A stretch of DNA of 7,214 bases from an uncultured Collinsella sp. (GCA_900544065.1 UQTR01000094.1:1-7214), one strand, 5' to 3'. Positions 1-5,957 are shown, counted from the first letter of the stretch. The notes: generated by a model not told the origin, from the sequence alone. Numbers and translations: made by a program.

Positions 1-50
1 TACGAGATGTCTTAGGGTCTCGTGGGCTCGGAGATGTGTATAAGAGACAG
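1..50. other. Untrimmed Illumina Nextera i7 adapter (artefact)
   Basis: Not genomic DNA. Bases 1-8 match the end of the P7 primer, 9-16 (GTCTTAGG) are the i7 index, and 17-50 are the Nextera transposase adapter, ending in the 19-base Tn5 mosaic end AGATGTGTATAAGAGACAG at 32-50. The same structure with the same index occurs inverted at 7167-7214. Genomic sequence begins at 51. Confidence 0.98.
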
Positions 51-738
51 CGCTGCCGCCGTTAAAGCCAAACCAGCCAAACCAAAGCAGCCCGGCGCCC
101 AGAGCCACAAACGGCACGTTATGCGGACGGTAGCTCACCATGCCAAAGCCGCGACGACGGCCGAGCATTAAGCAGAGGATCAGGCCGGTAAGACCGGACG
201 AAATGTGTACCACGTCGCCGCCGGCAAAGTCGAGTGCGCCGATGATGTCGCCGATAAAGGAGCCCTCGCCGCCCCACACCATATGGGCAAGCGGCGCGTA
301 GACCACGAGCAGCCAAATACCCAGGAAGGCCGTCATGGCGCCAAACTTAACGCGTCCGGCCAAGCTGCCCGTGACGATGGCGGCGGTGATCATGGCAAAG
401 GCCATCTGGAAAGCGATGTTGATAATCTGAGGGTAGACGGCGCCGTCCGCAGCATTGCCCTCGGCCGCCTGCAGCACCTGGTTGAGCACCGGCAGGCACA
501 GCAGCTGGTCAAGGCCTCCAATAAACGGGCTGGAACCGTCGCCGCCGTAGGCCAGCGACCAGCCGGCAACAATCCACAGCACGCCGACCAGGCCAATGGC
601 GCCAAAGCACATGAGCATGGTGTTGATGACATTTTTGCGCCTGGACAGGCCGCCATAGAAAAACGCCAGACCCGGTGTCATTAAAAACACGAGCATGGTG
701 CAGATGAGCATAAACGTTGTCGATCCCGTATCGTACAT
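51..738 (-). CDS. amt: Ammonium transporter (Amt/Mep/Rh family), N-terminal part
   Basis: Membrane channel for ammonium uptake; only 229 codons are present because the adapter cuts the gene at 51, against about 400-430 residues in the family. The minus-strand frame is open from ATG 738-736, preceded by an AAGGGGGAG ribosome site. Visible Amt signatures: FFYGG (residues 26-30), FQMAFAMITAAI (110-121) around the periplasmic phenylalanine gate, AHMVWG (151-156), LDFAGGDVVHISSG (169-182) with the conserved Asp170 and the first pore histidine His178 (the D160 and H168 equivalents of E. coli AmtB), HNVPFVALG (206-214), and WFGFNGGS ending in Ser229, the S219 equivalent. The second pore histidine and the C-terminal tail are missing. 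The preceding gene on this strand ends 198 bases upstream with no clear terminator, so amt may have its own promoter or receive read-through. A glnK-type PII gene often follows amt in bacteria but would lie outside the window. The start and family are very secure. Confidence 0.96.
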
Positions 739-795
739 TCGCTCCCCCTTGATCGCATGAACGTTGTCGGCGCCCATAATGCGGCCGAGGGGCAA

Positions 796-809
796 CTGGT
801 GTAGACCAG
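796..809. repeat. Short inverted repeat upstream of amt
   Basis: CTGGT (796-800) and ACCAG (805-809) are perfect inverted arms around GTAG. It lies 58-71 bases before the amt start, in the likely promoter or 5' leader region. It could be an operator or a small leader hairpin. At 5 bp per arm it could also be chance. Confidence 0.3.
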
Positions 810-842
810 ATACGGCGTTGTTAAACGCTGCGTTGTCGAATG

Positions 843-911
843 GAAACGGTGCCGCAATCTTGGAAACGGCGCGGCAACGGACGCGAAACGAACGGGAAAT
901 ACGCGAGCAAG
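843..911. promoter_or_regulatory. 11-bp-phased G(A/C)AA motif series, possible GlnR-like operator
   Basis: On the plus strand, five short motifs start exactly 11 bp apart: GAAAC 863-867, GCAAC 874-878, GAAAC 885-889, GAAAT 896-900 and GCAAG 907-911. A further pair, GAAAC 843-847 and GCAAT 854-858, is also 11 bp apart but offset by 2 bp from the main series. Known GlnR sites in Streptomyces and Mycobacterium are GTnAC and GAAAC half-sites separated by 6 bases, and they control amtB there. Here the GAAAC halves match, but GCAAC stands in place of GTnAC. The series lies about 105-175 bases upstream of the amt start. The regulatory reading is inference; phased A-runs could instead give DNA curvature. 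Confidence 0.35.
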
Positions 912-936
912 GGAGCCGTGAGCGCGCCCATCCCGG

Positions 937-1956
937 CTAGCGCCGAAACAGCTCGTGGGCGCGGTCGCGGAGATTAGTTGCTCGAATGACACCTTCGTAG
1001 CGATTGATGCGCAGACGCGGGAAGGCATTGAAAAAGCGCAGGTCACGACGACTGAGTGACACGTTCGGTACCGGACGGCTCATGCGCTTACCGGCAAGGC
1101 GACGGCTGAGCGACGGACGCGGCATGCTCGGCGCGGCATCGGCCACGCGGCGGGCAGCGAGCGCCAGGCCGCGAGCACCATCCGAGATAAACGTCGGCAT
1201 CGAAGCCTTCTCGCGCAGGGCATCGAGCGTCGCGTCGCCCAGCTCCGCCAGCCACGCGTTAACGGCGCGGCTGCGGATATGCGTCTGTGCCACCGAGTCG
1301 ATCGCCGAATCGGGAATACGTTCGAGCATGGAGTCGGACGCATCGGCAAGAGACTCATTGATGCGGTCGGCAAGGTCGGCGCGCACACGCTCCAGCTGAT
1401 CGGACAGGCGGCGCCAGCTGGCCAAAGAGCACACCGCGTCGACCATCATCGCGACCGCGACGATAAAGGCGGACAGCCGCACAATCAGAACCGGCAGATG
1501 GCCAAGCAGCCCCAGCAATGCCGGCTCCACTAAACGGCAAATGCACAGCGCACCCAAGCCAAACGCGCATGCCCAGTACAGACAGATGCGTCCGTGCAGG
1601 TTAAACGGCAGGTGCGAATAGTCCCAAAAGCGAGCGCCTGTTGTTTTTTCCAGCAGCACGCCTACGCTGTACTCAATCACGCTGCATACAAGCGCCGCGG
1701 CGACAAACTGGCTCGGGGCATCCGGAATCCCGCGCAACAAAAGCCAGCAGGCTATGCCGCCCACACCATAGATAGGGCAACACGGTCCCAGTAAAAAGCC
1801 ACTGTTGGCGAAGCGTCCGTGATTGAGCATGGCGCAGACCGTCGACTCCCACGCCCAGCCACAAAAGCCGTAGAAGGCAAACGAGAGCACCAGCGCCGAG
1901 AGCGGACAGGCGGCAAGCGTCGCGCCGTCAAATGCCATGTCGATCGCGGTCCCCAC
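937..1956 (-). CDS. CmpB-type putative ABC-transporter membrane protein with long cytoplasmic tail
   Basis: A 339-residue multi-pass membrane protein resembling the CmpB / 'putative ABC-transporter type IV' family (Pfam PF06541), whose function is not established. Family-like motifs are GWAWES (33-38), GFLLGPCCPIYGVGG (53-67) and the long block EYSVGVLLEK...RFWDYSHLPFN...GRICLYW (95-128). About five hydrophobic segments are visible near 18-35, 55-76, 84-102, 124-146 and 152-178. Residues 183-339 form a charged, helical, probably cytoplasmic tail ending in a basic block with FFNAFPRLRINRY (308-320), the kind of AFP-x-(L/M)-R ending I associate with longer members. The start is GTG 1956-1954, because AGGAGAGGG lies 6 bases upstream; the in-frame ATG at 1938 has only a distant G-rich stretch. 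The HD gene's stop is 3 bases upstream, so translation is probably coupled. No ATPase partner is nearby, so a transport role is unproven. Confidence 0.85.
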   Translation of the reverse strand: MGTAIDMAFDGATLAACPLSALVLSFAFYGFCGWAWESTVCAMLNHGRFANSGFLLGPCCPIYGVGGIACWLLLRGIPDAPSQFVAAALVCSVIEYSVGVLLEKTTGARFWDYSHLPFNLHGRICLYWACAFGLGALCICRLVEPALLGLLGHLPVLIVRLSAFIVAVAMMVDAVCSLASWRRLSDQLERVRADLADRINESLADASDSMLERIPDSAIDSVAQTHIRSRAVNAWLAELGDATLDALREKASMPTFISDGARGLALAARRVADAAPSMPRPSLSRRLAGKRMSRPVPNVSLSRRDLRFFNAFPRLRINRYEGVIRATNLRDRAHELFRR

Positions 1957-1959
1957 CGT

Positions 1960-2496
1960 CTACCCTCTCCTCTTTTCGCTCGATGCTTTACTCACGCCAT
2001 CGTCCACCTCGTCCTTGCGCGGCAGGCGGCCGGCGACCGTCTCGCGCAACGCGCACCATTTATCGGCAAGGCACACAATCCAGGCCTCACGACACGTCGG
2101 CGGCACTGGCACCAGCGGAAACATATGCCGCACGATAATATTCCGTTCGCGCGGCGTCAGCTCAAAATCTTCCTCGGCACGCGCCAGGGCAAAGAACGGA
2201 TGCCGAAACCCGTGCAGCCGATGGCTCGGATCGGGATCATGCCAATCGTAGAGAAAGTAATCGTGCAGCAGGGCCCCGCGCAGCAGCGAAGCATGGTCGA
2301 CCGAGATGCCGACACGACCCAGGCGCTCGGCAAAGGACAGACTTGCCCGCGCCACCGAGGTCACATGCGCATACACCGTCACATCGCCATGCTGGATAAA
2401 CTCGCGCGTCAGGTCCAGACGGCCCGTCTGTGCCAGCTGACGGGCAGCATGGTCTACTTCGCACGCGATTTTCTCGGCACAAACGACATCGGACAT
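1960..2496 (-). CDS. HD-domain metal-dependent phosphohydrolase
   Basis: A soluble 178-residue HD-superfamily protein. The expected metal ligands are all visible: His44 (YAHVTSVA), the His78-Asp79 pair in LLRGALLHDYFLYDW, His99 (GFRHP), His124 (IVRHMFP) and Asp145 (CLADKW). Spacing and extra histidines fit the compact, probably di-metal HD group. The substrate cannot be told from sequence; members of the superfamily hydrolyse nucleotides and other phosphate esters. The start is ATG 2496-2494, preceded by GGAAGGAGG with a 4-base gap. A longer reading from 2541 adds 15 residues that span this ribosome site, so it is unlikely. The last codons overlap the ribosome site of the CmpB-like gene, which begins 3 bases after the stop; this pairing suggests linked function or co-expression. 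The last 20 or so residues are charged and look disordered. Confidence 0.9.
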   Translation of the reverse strand: MSDVVCAEKIACEVDHAARQLAQTGRLDLTREFIQHGDVTVYAHVTSVARASLSFAERLGRVGISVDHASLLRGALLHDYFLYDWHDPDPSHRLHGFRHPFFALARAEEDFELTPRERNIIVRHMFPLVPVPPTCREAWIVCLADKWCALRETVAGRLPRKDEVDDGVSKASSEKRRG

Positions 2497-2724
2497 GCTG
2501 CCTCCTTCCAGCGACTCACGACGACAAGCCACGGCCTGCACACATTGAATAAAATCACCATGGAATCTATCAGTATGGCATCGGACAAAACGTTTTGCCC
2601 CACCAGTTGGCGAATTACCGCGCCGCCGTCACATATCAAACGCCAAAATGTGCGAGACTGTTTTGTGCAATTGTGCCGGCCGAGGGAGCGCCGGCGCTCG
2701 ATTCGCATGGAGTAACCCACAACG
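2497..2724. promoter_or_regulatory. Divergent intergenic region between the HD gene and the DXS-like gene
   Basis: These 228 bases separate two divergently transcribed genes, so promoters for both should lie here. The centre (about 2545-2670) is more A+T-rich than the flanks, but I find no -35/-10 pair good enough to name on either strand. The only ordered element is a GC-rich palindrome at 2686-2699, just before the DXS-like gene's ribosome site. Confidence 0.5.
2686..2699. repeat. 14-bp perfect palindrome before the DXS-like gene
   Basis: GAGCGCCGGCGCTC is a perfect 14-bp palindrome, 9 bases upstream of the GGAG ribosome site (2709-2712). A second GCCGGC at 2675-2680 could pair with its centre as an alternative hairpin. 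It could be an operator or a 5' leader structure. GC-only palindromes arise easily in this base composition, so the functional reading is weak. Confidence 0.35.
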
Positions 2725-4506
2725 ATGCTGCTTACGCAAACGACAACGCCCGAGGACGTCAAGGCTCTCGACCGCGCCGAGCTTCCACTGCTCTGCGGCG
2801 AGATTCGCCACGCCATCCTCGAAAGTTCCGCCGCTGTCGGCGGACACGTTGCCCCCAACCTGGGCGTCGTTGAGCTTACGGTCGCGCTCCATCGCGTGTT
2901 TAACTCCCCCACCGACAAAATTGTCTTTGACGTTTCGCACCAGACCTACGCCCACAAGGCACTGACTGGGCGCGCGTACACTTATATCGATCCGGAGCGT
3001 TATGGTGAGGCTTCTGGCTTTGCCAATCCCGACGAGTCCGAGCACGACCTGTTCGCCATGGGCCATACCTCCACGTCGGTGAGCCTGGGCTGCGGCCTTG
3101 CCCACGCGCGCGACCTGGCGGGCGATACGTACAACGTCATCACCATCATTGGCGACGGCTCGCTTTCGGGCGGCCTGGCGTTTGAAGGCTTTAACAATGC
3201 CGCCGAACTCGATAGCAACCTGATCATCATCGTCAATGACAACGACCAGTCCATTGCCGAGAACCATGGCGGCCTCTATCGCAATCTGGCCGAGCTGCGC
3301 GCCAGCAACGGCACCTGCGAGCGCAACGTTTTCCGCGCGATGGGGCTCGACTACCGCTATCTGGACGCCGGTAACGATGTGTTGGCCCTCGTCGATGCGC
3401 TGCAGGAACTGCGCAATATCGATCACCCCATCGTGCTGCACGTCTCCACCGCCAAGGGCAAGGGCTTTGAGCCGGCCCAGAGCGACCCCGAGCGCTGGCA
3501 CCACGTGGGTCCGTTTGACATGGCGACTGGGCGCAAGCTCTGCCCGGGCCATCCGAGCGAGCCTGCACCGCGCACCTATGCCGACATTACGGGCGAGGCG
3601 CTCAGCGCCGCCATCGAGCGCGATCCGCAGGTCGTGGGCATCACGGCCGCCACGCCCTACATTATGGGCTTTACACCCGAGCTTCGCGCTGCCGCCGGCA
3701 AACAGTTCGTCGATGTGGGCATTGCCGAGGAGCACGCTGTGACCTTTGCCACCGCGCTTGCACGCTCGGGCGCCAAGCCAGTCTTTGGTGTGTACGGCAC
3801 GTTTTTGCAGCGCGCCTACGACGAGCTGTGGCACGACCTGTGCCTCAACGACGCCCCCGCAACCATCCTGGTGTTTGGTGCATCGATCTTTGGCACCACA
3901 TCCGAGACCCACCTCTCGTTCTTCGATATTTCCATGCTGGGCGCTCTTCCCAACATGCGCTACTTAGCGCCGGCCTGCATGGAGGAATACCTGTCCATGC
4001 TGAGCTGGTCGCTCGACCACCGCGAGCATCCCGCGGCGATCCGCGTACCGGGCATTGGCCTGGTAAGCCGCCCCGATCTGGTGCCCGCCGAAGACACCGA
4101 CTACAGCGCCGTTCGCTACAACGTGGTGCGTCAGGGCCGCGACGTTGCCGTACTCGCGCTCGGCGATTTCTTTGAGCTGGGTGAGCGCGTGGCAAACCGC
4201 TTGGCTGCCGAGTACGGCATCGAGGCCACACTCGTCAACCCTCGCTTCGCAACCGAGCTCGACCGCGAGTTCCTCGACAGCCTTGCCGCCGAGCATCGCG
4301 TCGTCGTCACCCTCGAGGACGGCATCTTGGACGGCGGCTGGGGCGAGCGCGTGGCGTGCTACCTGGCCTGCACGCCCGTGCGCACGCGCACCTTCGGCAT
4401 CGCCAAGGGCTTCCCCGACCGCTACGACCCCAACGAGCTGCTCGCTCAGAACGGCATGACGGTCGAGAACATGGCCGCCGAAGCCGTAAGGCTACTCAAC
4501 GAGTAA
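2725..4506 (+). CDS. dxs: DXS-like thiamine-diphosphate enzyme (annotated-type 1-deoxy-D-xylulose-5-phosphate synthase, divergent)
   Basis: 593 residues; canonical DXS is about 620-640 and condenses pyruvate with glyceraldehyde-3-phosphate in the MEP pathway. All three domains are present. The ThDP half has GGH (His41), GDG (143-145) and NDND (171-174). The pyrimidine-binding transketolase domain has VGIAEEHAV with catalytic Glu335, LQRAYD with Arg363, and THLSFFD with His396. The C-terminal domain has VVTLEDGILDGGWGE (527-541). By eye against E. coli DXS, H49, H299, E370, R398 and H431 have counterparts, but R420, D427 and R478 align with Gly385, Thr392 and Gly443. The flexible loop after the NDN motif is about 40 residues shorter. 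It therefore looks like a paralogous clade whose acceptor substrate may differ. ATG 2725 is the only reasonable start: an in-frame TAA lies at 2713-2715, and GGAG is 12 bases upstream of the start. It is monocistronic, with its own terminator. Family membership is certain; the exact reaction is not. Confidence 0.9.
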   Translation: MLLTQTTTPEDVKALDRAELPLLCGEIRHAILESSAAVGGHVAPNLGVVELTVALHRVFNSPTDKIVFDVSHQTYAHKALTGRAYTYIDPERYGEASGFANPDESEHDLFAMGHTSTSVSLGCGLAHARDLAGDTYNVITIIGDGSLSGGLAFEGFNNAAELDSNLIIIVNDNDQSIAENHGGLYRNLAELRASNGTCERNVFRAMGLDYRYLDAGNDVLALVDALQELRNIDHPIVLHVSTAKGKGFEPAQSDPERWHHVGPFDMATGRKLCPGHPSEPAPRTYADITGEALSAAIERDPQVVGITAATPYIMGFTPELRAAAGKQFVDVGIAEEHAVTFATALARSGAKPVFGVYGTFLQRAYDELWHDLCLNDAPATILVFGASIFGTTSETHLSFFDISMLGALPNMRYLAPACMEEYLSMLSWSLDHREHPAAIRVPGIGLVSRPDLVPAEDTDYSAVRYNVVRQGRDVAVLALGDFFELGERVANRLAAEYGIEATLVNPRFATELDREFLDSLAAEHRVVVTLEDGILDGGWGERVACYLACTPVRTRTFGIAKGFPDRYDPNELLAQNGMTVENMAAEAVRLLNE

Positions 4507-4507
4507 G

Positions 4508-4550
4508 AAAACCTCCGCAAGGGAAGCATCCCTGCGGAGGTTTTAATTTT
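4508..4550 (+). terminator. Rho-independent terminator of the DXS-like gene
   Basis: It begins 2 bases after the TAA stop. AAAACCTCCGCA (4508-4519) pairs with TGCGGAGGTTTT (4533-4544). The stem continues with GGGA/TCCC after one bulged A (4520), closed by an AGCA loop, and TTTTAATTTT follows. The A-run upstream and T-run downstream would also let it work in the opposite direction. Confidence 0.93.
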
Positions 4551-4563
4551 CGCGACGCGATTA

Positions 4564-4779
4564 TCTCAATCTGTAACATCTAGGGCCCGAATTTCCGTCT
4601 AACTGTTACAGATTGAGACAAGACGTCTTAGTCCCCGACGTTTGTCTCAATCTGTAACAGATAGGGACCTTTTGGCCGTCCAGATGTTACAGATTGAGAC
4701 ATTCGAATTCCCTTGAATAGAAAATCTCAATCTGTAACAGTTACTCGGCAAAAACGGCTGAAGATGTTACAGATCGAGA
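4564..4779. repeat. Six-copy alternating inverted-repeat array, 40-bp period
   Basis: The unit TCTCAATCTGTAACA occurs forward at 4564-4578, 4645-4659 and 4725-4739. Its reverse complement occurs at 4604-4618, 4685-4699 and 4765-4779 (the last with one change, GATCGAGA). Orientation alternates strictly, and unit starts are 40, 41, 40, 40 and 40 bp apart. Within each forward/reverse pair the spacer is exactly 25 bases. Spacers 1 and 2 resemble each other (shared TAGGG.CC and CCGTC at matching positions, 14 of 25 identical), so the whole pair appears to have been duplicated. The other intervals (26 and 25 bases) are unrelated. There is no ORF and no U-tract. The layout resembles BIME elements (REP units in alternating orientation), but the units are not individually palindromic. 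I do not recognise it as a named element. Confidence 0.95.
4603..4660. repeat. Long bulged hairpin at the array centre
   Basis: Across the boundary between the first and second repeat pairs, the 19-base arm CTGTTACAGATTGAGACAA (4603-4621) is perfectly complementary to 4642-4660. Past one bulged G (4622), ACGTC (4623-4627) pairs with GACGT (4637-4641) around a 9-base loop. This gives 24 bp with one bulge, stronger than any within-pair stem (15-17 bp). It competes with the stems 4564-4618 and 4643-4701, so the array could fold in two mutually exclusive registers. Confidence 0.85.
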
Positions 4780-4813
4780 CAAAACAGTAAGGCATGCCGC
4801 TGCATCGGCCAGA

Positions 4814-4844
4814 ACCACCACAAAGGTGCCTGTCCCTTTTTGGT
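4814..4844. repeat. REP-like imperfect hairpin
   Basis: CCA-C-AAAGG (4818-4826) pairs with CCTTT-T-TGG (4835-4843) around TGCCTGTC, giving 8 bp with one mismatch. The core AAAGGTGCCTGTCCC resembles interspersed REP-type sequences I recall from several bacterial genomes, where the second arm is more complementary. Here the right arm looks decayed. It lies 35 bases after the alternating array and 47 bases before the promoter. The REP assignment is from memory and unverified; degenerate terminator is an alternative. Confidence 0.4.
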
Positions 4845-4890
4845 AGCTAGAATAACCCATAAGGTAAGTATGTTTCTGAGTTATTTCGTG

Positions 4891-4920
4891 TTGACCCTTT
4901 TGAGCGGGATGGGGTATAAC
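4891..4920 (+). promoter_or_regulatory. Sigma-70-type promoter for the glutamate-type ABC operon
   Basis: TTGACC (4891-4896) matches the -35 consensus at 5 of 6 positions and TATAAC (4915-4920) matches the -10 at 5 of 6, with an 18-base spacer. Transcription would start near 4927, giving a leader of about 35 bases. Just upstream, AATAAC (4851-4856) and GTTATT (4880-4885) form a 6-bp inverted repeat, a possible operator. Confidence 0.78.
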
Positions 4921-4944
4921 TCTACTCAACCGCTAGGATTTTTT

Positions 4945-4959
4945 GAGAAAGGTGTTCTC
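4945..4959 (+). promoter_or_regulatory. Ribosome site of the binding-protein gene within a small hairpin
   Basis: GAGAA (4945-4949) and TTCTC (4955-4959) are inverted arms around AGGTG, which holds the Shine-Dalgarno core (AAAGGTG, 7 bases before ATG 4962). A 5-bp A/T-rich stem is marginal. It may display rather than hide the ribosome site, or be chance. Confidence 0.35.
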
Positions 4960-4961
4960 CT

Positions 4962-5957
4962 ATGAGCAAGAACCTCTCCCAGCAGGTCGTTCTCGACCGC
5001 CGCGGCTTTGTCGCCGCCACTTTCGCAACCGTCGCCGGCCTTGGTCTTGCCGGCTGCTCCGACACCAGCGCCGAGGCCGACAAGGGCTCCGCTGCTGGCT
5101 CTTCCAAGAGCTCCGACGATGCCGAGGCTTCCACCACCCTCGACGCCAAGGCATTCGACAAGCTCGTCGACAACGGCCCCAAGGCCAACGACGATGCCAT
5201 CGCCGCCAGCACCTGGGCAACTGCTGTCAAGAACGCCGGCGTCTTTAAGATCGGTAGCGTCCAGACCTCCACGCTCTTCTCCCTCCTCAACGAGAAGGAC
5301 GGCAAGACCCGCGGCTTCGATGCCGGCATCGCACAGCTCCTGTCCAACTACATCCTGGGCGAGAACAAGGTCGAGATTACCCAGGTGACCTCCGACACGC
5401 GCGAGTCCGTGCTGCAGAACGGCCAGGTCGACGCCGTGTTCGCCACCTACACCATCACCGATGAGCGCAAGAAGCTCGTCTCCTTCGCCGGTCCCTACTA
5501 CTACACGCAGCAGGCCATCCTGGTGCTCGCCGACAACGACGACATCAAGAGCGTCGACGACCTTGCCGACAAGAACGTCGCCGTCCAGTCCGGCTCCAAC
5601 GGCCCCGCCATCCTGGAGGAGTTCGCTCCCAAGGCCAGCCAGCAGGAGTTCAAGACCGACGAGGAGGCCCGTCAGGCACTTCAGCAGGGTCGCGTTGACG
5701 CCTATGTCATCGACAACAATATGCAGCAGAGCGCCCTGGTGCGCGAGCCCGGCAAATACAAGATCGCCGGCAAGCCCTTCGGCAGCAAGGAGCCCTACGG
5801 CATCGGCCTGCCGCTCGATTCCGACGGCGTCGCCTTTGTCAACGACTTCCTTAAGAAGATCGAGGACGACGGCACCTGGACCGAGCTGTGGCAGATCTGC
5901 ATCGGCGACCGCACGGGCGACACCAACGTTCCCGAGCTGCCCGAGGACGGCGCCTAA
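4962..5957 (+). CDS. gluB: Glutamate-type ABC transporter substrate-binding lipoprotein (SBP family 3)
   Basis: 331 residues; captures an amino acid outside the membrane and delivers it to the permeases encoded downstream. The N-terminus has a twin-arginine signal (DRRGF, Arg13-Arg14), a hydrophobic stretch (17-29) and a lipobox LAGC with Cys32, so it is probably Tat-exported and lipid-anchored. A Ser/Ala/Asp-rich linker follows to about residue 60. The SBP_bac_3 domain (about 80-325) shows the family signature: a TSDTRESVLQNGQVDAVFATYTITDERKK block with Arg147, the expected alpha-carboxylate ligand, then FAGPYYYTQQ and the hinge and second-lobe stretch VAVQSGSNGP. Glutamate, aspartate or glutamine is the likely ligand, judged from similarity to GluB/GlnH types and from the neighbouring permeases. 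ATG 4962 has a good ribosome site and promoter. Codon use is strongly C/G-ending (Phe mostly TTC, Lys almost all AAG), unlike the TTT-rich neighbours, suggesting high expression. Confidence 0.93.
   Translation: MSKNLSQQVVLDRRGFVAATFATVAGLGLAGCSDTSAEADKGSAAGSSKSSDDAEASTTLDAKAFDKLVDNGPKANDDAIAASTWATAVKNAGVFKIGSVQTSTLFSLLNEKDGKTRGFDAGIAQLLSNYILGENKVEITQVTSDTRESVLQNGQVDAVFATYTITDERKKLVSFAGPYYYTQQAILVLADNDDIKSVDDLADKNVAVQSGSNGPAILEEFAPKASQQEFKTDEEARQALQQGRVDAYVIDNNMQQSALVREPGKYKIAGKPFGSKEPYGIGLPLDSDGVAFVNDFLKKIEDDGTWTELWQICIGDRTGDTNVPELPEDGA

Larger units (their letters stand above)
739..936 (-). promoter_or_regulatory. Intergenic region upstream of amt
   Basis: This 198-base non-coding region lies between the CmpB-like gene and amt, both on the minus strand. 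I see no intrinsic terminator with a U-tract for the upstream gene. It contains an 11-bp-phased motif series (843-911) and a small inverted repeat (796-809). CATTAT, read on the minus strand near 775-780, is a possible -10 box, but no convincing -35 lies at the right distance. That would suit an activator-dependent promoter, which is inference. Confidence 0.4.

Noticed and set aside
205..684. Plus-strand open frame of 159 codons
   Set aside because: Shadow of the ammonium transporter, whose minus-strand translation is unmistakable.
2497..2541. Longer N-terminus for the HD protein starting at 2541
   Set aside because: The extra 15 codons include the GGAAGGAGG ribosome site for ATG 2496, which gives a normal start for the family.
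1819..2715. Plus-strand open frame of 298 codons
   Set aside because: Antisense to the HD and CmpB-like genes and spans the divergent promoter region; no recognisable domain or ribosome site.
2629..3912. Long minus-strand open frame (427 codons) opposite the DXS-like gene
   Set aside because: It lies almost wholly antisense to a clearly conserved enzyme, has low-complexity composition typical of shadow frames in GC-rich DNA, and matches no family I know.
4603..4660. Rho-independent terminator
   Set aside because: The stem is A/T-rich in part and neither side is followed by a T-tract; the preceding gene already has a clear terminator at 4508-4550.
4564..4779. CRISPR array
   Set aside because: Units are only 15 bp, alternate in orientation, have partly similar 25-base spacers, and no cas gene is in the window.
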